In this document: piece by piece, positions 9,270 to 19,000 of the stretch
Layout of the letters: each line of letters starts with the position of its first letter
Numbering within the stretch: the first letter of the stretch is position 1
Assembly (NCBI GenBank): GCA_004010275.1
Contig: RBWT01000020.1
Span: forward strand, 1 to 61,397
Direction: 5' to 3'
Source: Streptomyces huasconensis
GTDB taxonomy: Bacteria > Actinomycetota > Actinomycetes > Streptomycetales > Streptomycetaceae
Length of the DNA stretch: 61,397 bases
The notes under the pieces: model-generated
Told to the model about the DNA's origin: nothing
Databases searched by the model: none
What the model saw: only the letters and a program-made list of their open reading frames with translations
Made by a program: the position numbers and the translations under genes

Positions 9270-9367
9270 CCCGCCCGTACCCGTGCACCCCGTGGTAGCG
9301 GCTTGTCGTACGGCTTTACCGATGGACGCGAGGCGCACCCCGGCCGGCCCCACGTGAGGAACCGATC

Positions 9368-10309
9368 ATGAGTGATCGCAACGGCTGGACACCGCTGGAG
9401 GTCAGGCCGCAGGACATCGGCGCGGACCCCACGGCGGAGGCACTGGCGGAATATCTCGACTCCACGGACGTGGGCGGCCTGCTGGTCCGCGAAAAGGCCG
9501 TCGTCTTCCGCGGCTTCCATGTGCCCGAGGACGGCCTGGACCCGGTCCTCGACCGCCTCCTGCCGCACCGCATCGCCTACGTACACGGCAACTCCCCGCG
9601 TACGAAGGTCGGTTCCAACGTCTATACGTCGACGGAGTACCCGCCCGCCTACACCATCTCCCTGCACAACGAGATGTCGTACGCCCACGCCTGGCCCACC
9701 CGGCTCGCCTTCTACTGCGCGGTCGCCCCCGCCTCGCAGGGCGCGACCCCCGTCGTCGATGGGGCGCTGTGGCTGGAGTCGCTGGACGACGAGGTCCGTG
9801 AGGCGTTCGGGCACGGGGTGCTCTACACGCAGAACCTGCACAGCGGCAGCGGACTCGGGAAGAGCTGGCAGGAGACCTTCGAGACGCAGGAACGCGACGA
9901 GGTCGACGCCTTTCTCAAGGGGACTGACGCCCACTGGAGTTGGGGCCCCGATGACGCTCTGCGCGTCAGTCAGGTGCGCCGGTCGACGCTGCACCACCCC
10001 GTGACGGGCGCCGAGGTCTGGTTCAACCAGGCCGATCAGTGGCACCCCGCCTCACTCGGTGACGACACGGCGAAGGCACTCGCGCAGATCATGCCAGCGG
10101 ACGAACTCCCGCAGTCGGTGACCTTCGCCGACGGCAGCCCGATCCCGGACGCCTACGTCCTCCAGATCCGCGACCGGGGCCTTCAGCACGCCGTGGACGT
10201 CGACTGGCGTGAAGAAGGCGACCTGCTCCTCATCGACAACGTCGCGGTCGGCCACGGCCGCCGCCCCTTCACCGGGCCGCGCAAGATCTTGGTCGCCATG
10301 TCGGACTGA
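9368..10309 (+). CDS. Fe(II)/2-oxoglutarate oxygenase, SyrP/TauD-like
   Basis: A 313-aa non-heme iron oxygenase that would use 2-oxoglutarate and O2 to hydroxylate an aliphatic carbon. The iron facial triad reads H100-x-E102 (in SLHNEMSY) and H296, with R305 for the 2-oxoglutarate carboxylate. SLHNEMSY is typical of the SyrP group, in which SyrP beta-hydroxylates carrier-bound aspartate in syringomycin biosynthesis. The next protein's A domain has a code loosely like Asp/Asn codes, so beta-hydroxyaspartate is a reasonable but unproven guess. GAGGAA before ATG 9368 is a good Shine-Dalgarno. It is probably in one operon with the flanking PCP and NRPS genes. Confidence 0.87.
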   Translation: MSDRNGWTPLEVRPQDIGADPTAEALAEYLDSTDVGGLLVREKAVVFRGFHVPEDGLDPVLDRLLPHRIAYVHGNSPRTKVGSNVYTSTEYPPAYTISLHNEMSYAHAWPTRLAFYCAVAPASQGATPVVDGALWLESLDDEVREAFGHGVLYTQNLHSGSGLGKSWQETFETQERDEVDAFLKGTDAHWSWGPDDALRVSQVRRSTLHHPVTGAEVWFNQADQWHPASLGDDTAKALAQIMPADELPQSVTFADGSPIPDAYVLQIRDRGLQHAVDVDWREEGDLLLIDNVAVGHGRRPFTGPRKILVAMSD

Positions 10310-10339
10310 CTTCCCTCACAGAGCACCCCAGGAGCATCC

Positions 10340-13300
10340 ATGACGTCCGAGTCGGCCACGAGCGGCTCGCCAGTTCGGTCCGCAAGCGCCGCGGCGCCGG
10401 GCGGCGGCCTGCCGTGCTTCCCGGGCCAGCACCGCCTGTGGGCCGTGGACCGGACGAACCCGAAGAGCGCCGAGCGGGCGGCCGGCATCCTCCTGCCGAT
10501 CCCGCCGCGGGCCGACGCCGCCGCGGTACGCCACTGCCTCGACGCCCTGGTCGCGCGGCACGACGCCCTGCGCACCAGGTACGCCGTCGAGGGCGGCGAA
10601 CCGTGCCAGTACGTCGACGACCCCGCCCCCGTGGAACTCCAGGAGGCGGAGGCGACCCGGGAGGGCCTCGCGGACCTGCGCGACGACCTGCTCGGCCGGG
10701 GCTTCGACCTGGCCCGCGGGCCGCTGCTGCGAGCCGTGCTCGTGCGTACACGCGAGGACGGGCAGCGCGTGCTGGTCCTGGCAGTGCACCGCATCGCCTG
10801 CGACCACCTCTCCGCGCAGATCCTCCGGCGGGACTTCCACGAGCTGATCTCGGCGGCCGTCACCGGCCGGACCGCGACCCTGCCGCCTCTGGGTGTGCCT
10901 TACGCCGACCACGCCGTCCGGCAGCGCACCCGCCTGACGGACGAGGTGACGGAGCGCGAAACGACCCACTGGCGAGCCGTGCTGGACGGCTCCTCCCCGG
11001 TGACTCTGCTCACCGACCGGCCGCGCCCCCCGTCCGGCGACGGGAGCGGCAGCGCGGGAGTGTCCTTCACGCTGCCCGCCCCCATCGTCACGGCGCTGAC
11101 CGACGTCGGACGCGGACGCGGTGCCACACCCTTCATGACGCTGCTGACCGCCTACGCCACGCTGCTGGCCCGGCACACCGCCCAGTGGGACCTGCCCATC
11201 GGCACATCTGTCGCGCGGCGCGGCCGCCCCGAACTCACCGGTCTCGTCGGCCACTTCACCGACGACGTCGTGCTGCGCTGCACGCTCGACGGCGACGACA
11301 CGTTCACCGCGGCGCTGGACCGGGTACGGCACATCGGCCAGGAGGCGTTCGCCCACGCCGAGCTTCCGTCGGACCGCCTGGCCGAGCACCTGGCCACCGA
11401 GCGCGGCGAGCCCCGCGGCCCGTTGTACCGCGTCGCCTTCGACATGGACGGCCAGGACCAGGAAGGCGGGGACCGGACCCCCGGCCTGACGGACCTGGCA
11501 GCCCTCGTCGACGCCCGGCGGCAGCCGCACACCGATGTCACCCTCGTGATGCGTCCCGCCGCCGACGGCACCGTGCGCGGCACCTTCGCGTACGACACCG
11601 CCCTGTTCGAGCATCGCACCGTGGAGTACCTGGCCGCGCAGTTCCGGCGGCTCCTGGAATCCGCCGCGGCGGACCCCGGGGCCCGGCTCGCCGCGCTCGC
11701 CGTCGTGCCACAGGACGAGGCGGCGACCGTGCGGCAGTGGTCGATGGGCGCGGGGCCGGTGGTGGAGCGCCCCGTCGTCGAGATGTTCGAGGAGCAGGCC
11801 GCGCGAAGGCCCGACGCGGTGGCCGTGGTGTGCGGTGACACATCGCTGACGTACCGGGAGCTGGACGAGCGGTCCAATCGACTGGCCCACCACCTGCGGT
11901 CGGCCGGCGCGGACGCGGAATCGGTGGTCGGCGTCCTGCTGGAGCGGGGCGTCGAGCTGATGGTGGCCCTGGTGGCGGTGTGGAAGGCCGGTGCCGGTTT
12001 CGTACCCCTGGACACGGCGCTGCCGGGGACGCGGGTGGGAGGCATGCTGGGGGACGCCGGGGCCCGCGTACTGATCACGCGCGGCGGTTCCGTGGCGGGG
12101 TACGAGGGCGCGGTCATCGACGTGGAGGGGGACGCGGCGCTCGTCGCCGCACGGCCCGCACACCGGCCGGACGTCGCGATCCACCCCGACGGAGTGGCCT
12201 ATGTGGTGTTCACCTCCGGGTCGACGGGCCGGCCGAAGGGCGTGCTGGTCTCGCACCGCAGCCTCGGCAACCACGTGGCCTGGGCCGCGCGGGAGCTGGC
12301 CGGCCGGGGCACGGGCGGAGGCGCGGTGTTCTCGTCGGTCGCCTTCGACCTGGTGGTGCCGAATCTGTGGGCCCCTCTGTGCGCCGGACAGCGGGTGGCG
12401 TTGTTCGATCCGGACGGCGGACTGGACGAGCTGGGCGGTTGGCTCATCGCCCAAGGCTCCTTCAGTTTTCTGAAGTTGACCCCCGGCCACCTCGAGGTGC
12501 TGTCGAGTCAGCTCACGCCGGACCAGGCCGCGGGGCTGGCGGGCGTGATCGTCGTCGCCGGGGAAGCGCTGCCCGGGGGACTGGCTTCCCGCTGGGCGAA
12601 GTGGCTGGGCCCGGACCGGTTGATCAACGAGTACGGGCCGACGGAGACCACCGTGGGCACGACGGTCCACCCCGTGCCGGTGGACGTCCCGGCGACGCAG
12701 GTGGTCCCGATCGGGCAGCCCTTGCCGGGCATGCGGGTGCACGTGCTGGACGGGCGGATGCGGCCCGTGCCGGTCGGCGGCCTGGGCGAGCTGTACGTCG
12801 GCGGCACCGGAGTGGCCCGTGGATACGTGGGGCGGCCCGGTCCGACGGCGGAGCGGTTCGTGGCGGACCCGTTCGGCCCGGCCGGTGCCCGCCTGTACCG
12901 CACCGGGGACGTGGTGCGGTGGAACGCCGCGGGGGCGGTGGAATTCCTCGGGCGCGTGGACGACCAGGTGAAGATCCGCGGTTACCGGGTCGAGCCCGCC
13001 GAGGTCGCCTCCGTGCTGTCGCGCTGCCCGCTGATCGACGAGGCCGCGGTCGTCGCGCGGACCGACGACGGAGAGGCGCGGCTGGTCGGCTACGTCGTCC
13101 CGACGGGCGGCCCCGGCACGGCACCCGCCGACGCGCTCATGGCGTATATGGCGAAGTCACTGCCCGAATACATGCTCCCGTCGGCCTTTGTCGAGCTGGA
13201 CGCGATACCCCTCAATGCCAATGGCAAGCTGGACCGAAAGGCCTTGCCCGCGCCGGCCGCCATGCCGACCGATACCGGGGGAGCAGCCCCGGCCACGCCC

Positions 13301-13549
13301 ACCGAGCGGCGACTCGCGGAGATCTGGAGTCGCGTACTCGGAAAGGAGGGCATCAGGACGACGGACAGTTTCTTCGCGTTGGGCGGGCATTCCATCCTGG
13401 TCGTCCAGGTGATCGCCGCCGCCCGCGCGGAAGGGCTGCCGCTCTCCGTGGGCATGCACTACAAAGCCCAGGACCTGGCCGAGCTGGCCCGCACGGTGGA
13501 TGCGATGGTCGCGTCACAGGTCCGCGACACCGAAGAGCGGGTGAATTGA
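10340..13549 (+). CDS. NRPS protein C-A-PCP
   Basis: One full elongation module, 1069 aa. C domain about 25-450, A domain about 470-970 ([33 protein letters not shown]), PCP about 985-1055 (LGGHSIL, Ser1018). My hand-read code is D-L-P-G-V-A-E-V-G, which shares D-L and E-V-G with Asp/Asn codes. The C-domain core motif, normally HHxxxDG, reads H150-R151-I-A-C-D155-H: the second, catalytic histidine is Arg and the glycine is His. The C domain may therefore be inactive or used only for binding, with the free C domain at 43610 or the C-PCP protein supplying condensation. Start ATG 10340 follows CAGGAG. It lies 30 bp after the SyrP-like gene. Confidence 0.92.
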   Translation: MTSESATSGSPVRSASAAAPGGGLPCFPGQHRLWAVDRTNPKSAERAAGILLPIPPRADAAAVRHCLDALVARHDALRTRYAVEGGEPCQYVDDPAPVELQEAEATREGLADLRDDLLGRGFDLARGPLLRAVLVRTREDGQRVLVLAVHRIACDHLSAQILRRDFHELISAAVTGRTATLPPLGVPYADHAVRQRTRLTDEVTERETTHWRAVLDGSSPVTLLTDRPRPPSGDGSGSAGVSFTLPAPIVTALTDVGRGRGATPFMTLLTAYATLLARHTAQWDLPIGTSVARRGRPELTGLVGHFTDDVVLRCTLDGDDTFTAALDRVRHIGQEAFAHAELPSDRLAEHLATERGEPRGPLYRVAFDMDGQDQEGGDRTPGLTDLAALVDARRQPHTDVTLVMRPAADGTVRGTFAYDTALFEHRTVEYLAAQFRRLLESAAADPGARLAALAVVPQDEAATVRQWSMGAGPVVERPVVEMFEEQAARRPDAVAVVCGDTSLTYRELDERSNRLAHHLRSAGADAESVVGVLLERGVELMVALVAVWKAGAGFVPLDTALPGTRVGGMLGDAGARVLITRGGSVAGYEGAVIDVEGDAALVAARPAHRPDVAIHPDGVAYVVFTSGSTGRPKGVLVSHRSLGNHVAWAARELAGRGTGGGAVFSSVAFDLVVPNLWAPLCAGQRVALFDPDGGLDELGGWLIAQGSFSFLKLTPGHLEVLSSQLTPDQAAGLAGVIVVAGEALPGGLASRWAKWLGPDRLINEYGPTETTVGTTVHPVPVDVPATQVVPIGQPLPGMRVHVLDGRMRPVPVGGLGELYVGGTGVARGYVGRPGPTAERFVADPFGPAGARLYRTGDVVRWNAAGAVEFLGRVDDQVKIRGYRVEPAEVASVLSRCPLIDEAAVVARTDDGEARLVGYVVPTGGPGTAPADALMAYMAKSLPEYMLPSAFVELDAIPLNANGKLDRKALPAPAAMPTDTGGAAPATPTERRLAEIWSRVLGKEGIRTTDSFFALGGHSILVVQVIAAARAEGLPLSVGMHYKAQDLAELARTVDAMVASQVRDTEERVN

Positions 13550-13957
13550 AGAAGCCATTCCTGATCAAGAAATACGACCGCTCGGGGAACGCGCGAAAGC
13601 ATGTTCTCCTGACCGCGCGGGGCGCGTGCGCGCAGGTCCACGCGTCGCCCAACTCCCTTTGCCCGAACGGGTCTTGCGGGGCGGGGAACGGCTTGCGTAC
13701 TATGACGCGGACTCGATGATCAGCGTAGCGAGGCAGCAGATCGTCCGCCGCGCCGACACACGGGCAGGGAATCTTCCAGCTACGGGTGGGCGTCATGGGA
13801 ATTCCGGAAGCTCCTGCCGACATCAACTTCTTCGGCCTCGATGGCCATTCGCTGCCACAGACGGCTCCGATTGCCTGCTCTCGGCCCCGAATCAACCAAT
13901 TGCATATCTCCTGGTAACGCATTGCTGCACGGCTGATGTCAAGCACTGGAGGGGTAT
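13550..13957 (+). other. Intergenic region holding a decayed promoter-PCP block
   Basis: This 408-bp gap between NRPS genes carries no intact gene. From about 13644 to 13917 it matches the dyad-promoter-PCP block at 8890-9130 base by base in places (CCCTNTG, AACGG, TCTTG and CGGACTC in the same order). The dyad's left half, CCCAAC, is kept, but a 7-bp stretch carrying the right half (TAGTTGG) is missing. The -10 position reads TACTAT. GGAGGGG just before ATG 13958 serves the next gene. Confidence 0.65.
13750..13917 (+). pseudogene. Decayed peptidyl carrier protein
   Basis: A gapless match over about 40 codons to the start of the PCP at 9006: both have SA, a P at the second codon, VxGIP, then NFF and GHSL at identical spacing. 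The start codon position reads GCG instead of ATG. The carrier motif is DGHSLPQ, and the frame ends at TAA 13915-13917 after only about 20 residues beyond the serine, removing the last two helices. It is a duplicated gene that has lost function. Confidence 0.75.
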
Positions 13958-14245
13958 ATGGGCGTCGGTGAAGTCGAAACAGCTGCGGTCGATCCCGCTG
14001 TCGATCCCGCTCTCAAGTCCGTTGTCGACGACGTCGAGAATCGGCTCATCGCCATCGTGGGCGACAGGCTGAATGTCCGCTGCACACCTGCGGACAATTT
14101 TTTCGCCCTCGGCGGCGGTTCACTCGACGCGCTCCACGTTCTGGCGACCATCCGCGAAGAGTTCGGGGTAAGAATCCGGCTGCGCGCATTCTTTCGGGCC
14201 GGGACCATCCGGGACCTCCGTCACCTGATGGGAGACGTGGCGTGA
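13958..14245 (+). CDS. Free-standing carrier protein
   Basis: A 95-aa carrier domain with FFALGGGSLDAL; Ser55 takes phosphopantetheine. GGGS in place of GGHS or GGDS is slightly unusual but keeps the attachment serine. It starts at ATG 13958 after a strong GGAGGGG. It overlaps the following C-PCP gene by four bases (GTGA), so the two are translationally coupled, and its cargo is probably the substrate of that C domain. Confidence 0.87.
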   Translation: MGVGEVETAAVDPAVDPALKSVVDDVENRLIAIVGDRLNVRCTPADNFFALGGGSLDALHVLATIREEFGVRIRLRAFFRAGTIRDLRHLMGDVA

Positions 14246-15942
14246 CCGTTGACGGAATCGACCCGGTCGCGGAGACGCTGCCGCTCGGCCCGCTCCAGGA
14301 GGGCATCTGGCTGTTCTGGCGCCTGAACCCGACGAGCCCCGCCTACAGCATGCTGGAGATCTTCCACTTCGACGGCGCCTTCAGTCTCACCGCGCTGGAG
14401 TCCGCGTTCCACGGGCTGCTGCGGCGCCACGAGGCGCTGCGCACGACTTTCCGAGACACGGAGACCGGCGTCGTCCAGGTCGTCTCGCGCGACCCGCTGC
14501 CGGTCCCGGTCGAGGTGGTGGACCTGCGCGGCCTGGCGCGGGACGCGCGGTCCGAACGCCTGCAGTCGGCCATCGGCACCGCGGCGAACCGGCCGTTCGA
14601 CCTGCTGACCGAGCCCGGGATCAGGCTCACCGCCATTCAGGTGTCCGACAGCCGCACCACCCTCGTCCTGGTGGCCCACCACATCGTGTGCGACGGACTC
14701 TCGATGGGTGTGCTCCTCGACGAGTTCGGTGAGCTGTACCGATCGGCCCGCCGGGGCACCGAGCCCGGCCTCGGTCCCGTCCCGCCCGGCTACAGCGCCT
14801 TCGTGAAAGGCCAGTTGGCCGCACTCGACGACGGCACCCTGGAGGAGGAGACGGCGTACTGGCGGGAGCAGCTTGCCGGCACCACCGGCAGCGTCCTGCC
14901 CGGGGCCGACCGCACCGGCACGCGCACCCCCGTGGCACGCGACACGGCCATGGTCACCGTCACGCTCGACGAAGCGCAGCACGAGTCGCTGTCGTCCTGC
15001 GCCCGGAGCACCAGGTCGACGCCGTTCGCCGTCCTGCTGTCGGCGATGAAGGTCATGATCGCGGCCGCCACCGGGGAGAGCGTGACGGCGCTGGGGATGG
15101 CCACGAGCGGCCGCACACCCGAATTCGACCGCACCGTCGGCGTGTTCGCCAACACCATCGTCGTCCGGTCGCAGATCGACCTGTCCCGGACGTTCACCGA
15201 CACCCTCAAAGAGGTCTCCCTGGACCTCATGGACGCCATCGACCACCAGGACCTGCCGTTCAGCAGGATGGTCGCCGACGCCGAAGCCGAGCAGCAGCCC
15301 GGCGCGGGCATCCTGCAGACGGTGTTCACCGCGGGCGCCGTCGGCAGCCTGAAGCTGGACGAGGGCGAGATGACGGAGGTCTACGCCCGCACCGTGCAGG
15401 GACCCTTCGACCTGCACGTGGCCTGCGACATCACTCCCGCGGGGATCGCTCTCGACTGGGAGTACGCGCGGCGCACGTACCCGGACGACGTCGCGCACGG
15501 CTACGCCGCCGCGTACCAGGACATCCTGGTGGCGCTGCTGGCACAGCCCGACGCGCCGATGACCTCGCTCGGCCTGCACGACCTCCTCGCCCGCGTCCCC
15601 GGACGCGCCGAGGACGGCGCGGCCACCGACGGCTCCGCGTCCCCGGCCCAGGGCGAGCGGGACCTGTCCGCCGACCGCGTGCCCGCCGGAGGGGCCCCCG
15701 CCTTCACCGACGTCGAGAAGGCCATCGCCGCCATCTGGGCCGACGTGCTCGGTGTACCCGTGGAGTCGCCGTACGACGACTTCTTCGAGCTGGGCGGGCA
15801 CTCGCTGCTGGTCGGGCCGATCACCGCCGCGGTGCGCCAGCAGGTCTCGCAGAGCGCGACCTTGCGGCTGCTCTTCGAACACCCGCAGCTGCGTGACTTC
15901 GCCTCGCAACTGGATGCCGACACGGTGGCGGCGGGCGGGTGA
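14242..15942 (+). CDS. NRPS protein C-PCP
   Basis: A 566-aa protein with a condensation domain (about 10-440) and a carrier (about 485-560, LGGHSLL). The C-domain core is H146-H147-I-V-C-D151-G152, intact. It has no A domain, so its carrier must be loaded in trans by one of the free or A-PCP adenylation proteins (36176, 38872, 41828). The GTG start overlaps the stop of the upstream carrier gene. The PKS protein follows 107 bp later, so this unit probably passes its chain to or from the PKS. Confidence 0.9.
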   Translation: MTVDGIDPVAETLPLGPLQEGIWLFWRLNPTSPAYSMLEIFHFDGAFSLTALESAFHGLLRRHEALRTTFRDTETGVVQVVSRDPLPVPVEVVDLRGLARDARSERLQSAIGTAANRPFDLLTEPGIRLTAIQVSDSRTTLVLVAHHIVCDGLSMGVLLDEFGELYRSARRGTEPGLGPVPPGYSAFVKGQLAALDDGTLEEETAYWREQLAGTTGSVLPGADRTGTRTPVARDTAMVTVTLDEAQHESLSSCARSTRSTPFAVLLSAMKVMIAAATGESVTALGMATSGRTPEFDRTVGVFANTIVVRSQIDLSRTFTDTLKEVSLDLMDAIDHQDLPFSRMVADAEAEQQPGAGILQTVFTAGAVGSLKLDEGEMTEVYARTVQGPFDLHVACDITPAGIALDWEYARRTYPDDVAHGYAAAYQDILVALLAQPDAPMTSLGLHDLLARVPGRAEDGAATDGSASPAQGERDLSADRVPAGGAPAFTDVEKAIAAIWADVLGVPVESPYDDFFELGGHSLLVGPITAAVRQQVSQSATLRLLFEHPQLRDFASQLDADTVAAGG

Positions 15943-16049
15943 GGCGCCACCGCTGCGGTGTCGCCGCCACGACGCAGTCGCACGCGGCGGCCGTGCGTCC
16001 CGGAGCGCGGGTGGGGGACACGACGACGGGCTCAGGTAAGGAGCAGCAG

Positions 16050-19000
16050 GTGCAAGAGCCGCTGGCCATCGTGGGCATGGCGTGCAGGGTTCCGGGCGCG
16101 GCCGACTACCGCTCGCTGTGGGCCGGCGTCGAGGCCGGGGCGACCGGCATGGTGCGGGTCGAGGAGGAGGACCGCCGGCGCGAGGGCATCGGCCTGGACC
16201 CCGGCGTACGCAATCGCTACGTCCCCGTGGCCGCACCGCTGGACGGCTACGACGCGTTCGACGGCGCCGCCTTCGGGATCAGCCCCGGAGAGGCGGACGG
16301 GCTCAACCTCAACTACCGCGTCATGATGGAAGTGGCGCTGGAGGCACTGGAGGACGCCGGCCACGACCCGTCGCGCCACCCCGGAGAGATCGGGCTGTTC
16401 GCGGCTGGCGGCGGCGCCTCACCGATCTCCGTGACGCAGCGCCTCGGGGACAGCCGGTACGGGGAGGTGACGCGCCCCCTGAAGCTGTCGGAAGCCATCA
16501 ACTGGACGACGCTCCTCGACAACGACTACCTCGCCACCCGCATCGCCTACGCGCTGGACCTGCGCGGGCCCTGCCTGACCGTCCAGACCGCCTGCTCCAG
16601 CTCCCTCGTCGCCCTGCACCTGGCGATGCGGAGCGTGCTCTCCGGCGAGTGCGACATGGCGCTGGCCGGCGGGGTGAACGTGGAACTCCCCCAGCGGGCG
16701 GGCTACTACTACCAGGAGGGCGCCACCTGGTCGGCCGACGGCCAGTGCCGCCCCTTCGACGCCGCCGCCAACGGCATGATCACCGGAAGCGGCGCGGGCG
16801 CGGTCGTGATCAAGCGCCTGGAGCGGGCCATCGCCGACGGGGACGCCGTCCACGCCGTCGTCCGCGGCAGCGCGATCAACAACGACGGCAACCGGAAGAT
16901 GGGCTTCACCGCGCCCAGCGTGCAGCAGCAGAGCCGCGTCATCAGCGCGGCGCTGGCGTCCGCGGGCGTGGCCGGGCGCGACATCGGCTACCTGGAGGCG
17001 CACGGCACCGCCACCGCGATCGGTGACGTCGTCGAATGGGCGGCCATCGAACAGGCCCTGGGGGCGGAGGGCGTGCGGTGCGCCCTCGGCGCGACCAAGG
17101 CGAATGTCGGCCACCTGGGTGCCGCCGCGGGCATCCTGGGCGTCATCAAGGCCGCGCTGGTCGTCCACCACGGCCGCATCCCCCCGGTCGCGAACTTCGT
17201 GGAGCGCAATCCGCGGATCAAACCGACGAGTGACCGGCTGTTCGTGCCGGACAGCTGCCGCGAGTGGGAGGCGGGCGGGACGCCGCGGCGGGCCGGCGTG
17301 AGTTCCCTGGGCATCGGCGGCACCAACGCGCATGTCGTACTCGAACAGCCGCCGGCCGCCGTCCCGCCCGACGAACCGGACGAGCTGGTCGCCGTCCTCC
17401 CGGTCTCCGCCGCCACGCGGCGCAGCGCCGAGGCCACCGCCGACCGCGTGGCGGAGTACGCCGCACGGCACCCGGGACGCCTCCTGGCCCTCGCCCGCAC
17501 GCTGCGCACCGGACGGCGCCTCCTGCCGCGCCGGGAAGCGGACGCTCACCAAGCGGGACGACGAGGTCGCCGTCTGGCGCACCGGAAGCCGGCTCGCGAC
17601 GCGCAAGCACAGCGGCGTCCTCGTCCTGCCCGGCCAGGGAAGGCCGGCGGGAGACCTCACCTCGGCCGCAGCCGGCATCGACGGCTTCGCGGACCTGCTC
17701 TCCGAGGCGCTGCGGGCGCTGCCGGCCGACGACCGCCAGGCGGTGGGGGAGATGCTCTCCGGCGCGTCCGTCCCCGAGCCCGAACCACGCCTCACCGAAC
17801 TCGCCCTTCTCGTCCAGTCCGTGACGGTCGGGCGGTCGCTGCTCGCCGACGGGCTGCGGCCCCCGGCACTGTGCGGATTCAGCCTGGGCGAGCTGGCCGC
17901 CGGAGTGCTCGCGGGCGTGCTCGGCCTCGGCGAGGCCGCCGCGGTCCTCTCGGAGCGGGCCCGGCTCCTGCGGGACGCCCCGGCGGGCGGGATGATCCGG
18001 GTACGCCTGTCCGAGGAGGCCGTCTCCCCCTATCTCGGCGCCGCCGTGTCGCTGGCCATCGTCCCCGGCGCCAGGGACTGCATGCTCAGCGGCGAGGCGG
18101 GCGCCGTCGACGCGGTCGCGACCCGGCTGCGGGGCGACGGGATCGCCGGCGTCCGCGTGCCCGTGGCGCACCCGTACCACAGCGAGGTCCTGCGGGACGT
18201 CTTCGAGCAGTACCGGGCGGTGTGGTCCCAGGTCGACCTGCGGCCACCGGATCTCCGGGTGCTGTCGCCGACGACGGGAGACTGGCTGGACGCCGGGACG
18301 GCCCGCGATCCCGGCTTCTGGGCGGGGCACCTGGTCCGTACGGTCCGCTTCGGCGACGCGATGAGGAAGCTCCGCGCGGACGGTGTGGACCTCGCCCACG
18401 TCCTGGACTCCGAGACCGGCGTCACCCCGTTCGTCCGCGAGGTGTTCGGCGCCGACGCGCGGGCCATGACCACCAAGAACCAGCCGGGCTACGACGCGTC
18501 GAGCCGGGCGCGGCTGCTGGCGTCCGCCTGGACGGCGGATCAGGACCACGCCGTGGAAACGCTGGGAAAGCGCGAGCGGGAGACCGGCACGGACGGCGCC
18601 CCGTCGCGTATCCACGCCCCCACCTACGCGTTCGACCACAGTGCCCAGGAGGAACAGCCGCCCATGCAGACCGAGGCACAGCCGACTCCCGACACCGGCC
18701 GGACGGACGCGGCGCCCGAGGCCCGCGCCGCCGCGGAGGTCCCGCGGCCGCGCGCGGCGCTCTCCCCCGCGCAGGCGGCGGCGGTCGACGCCGGAGTGCG
18801 GCGGATCGTCGCGGAACTCGTGGGGGTGCCGCCGCAGGACGTACGGCCGGACGCTTCCTTCATCGAACTCGGATACGACTCCTTCCTGCTCATCCAGCTC
18901 GCGGACGCCCTGTCGGCGGAGTACGGGGTCGACCTCGACGTCCAGCCGCTCTTCTTCGACCTGGATTCCTGTGCCGCCATGAGTGAGCACCTCAAGGGCG

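Noticed and set aside
13650..13676. A ninth dyad copy reading CAAC-N19-CTTG
   Set aside because: Alignment with 8896 shows that the right half-site has been deleted and CTTG is the next conserved word. The spacing match is chance, so I list it as a decayed site only.
13546..13719. Small frame starting TTG at the end of the C-A-PCP gene ([10 protein letters not shown]...)
   Set aside because: No Shine-Dalgarno, no recognisable family, and not an MbtH protein. It runs into the decayed promoter block.
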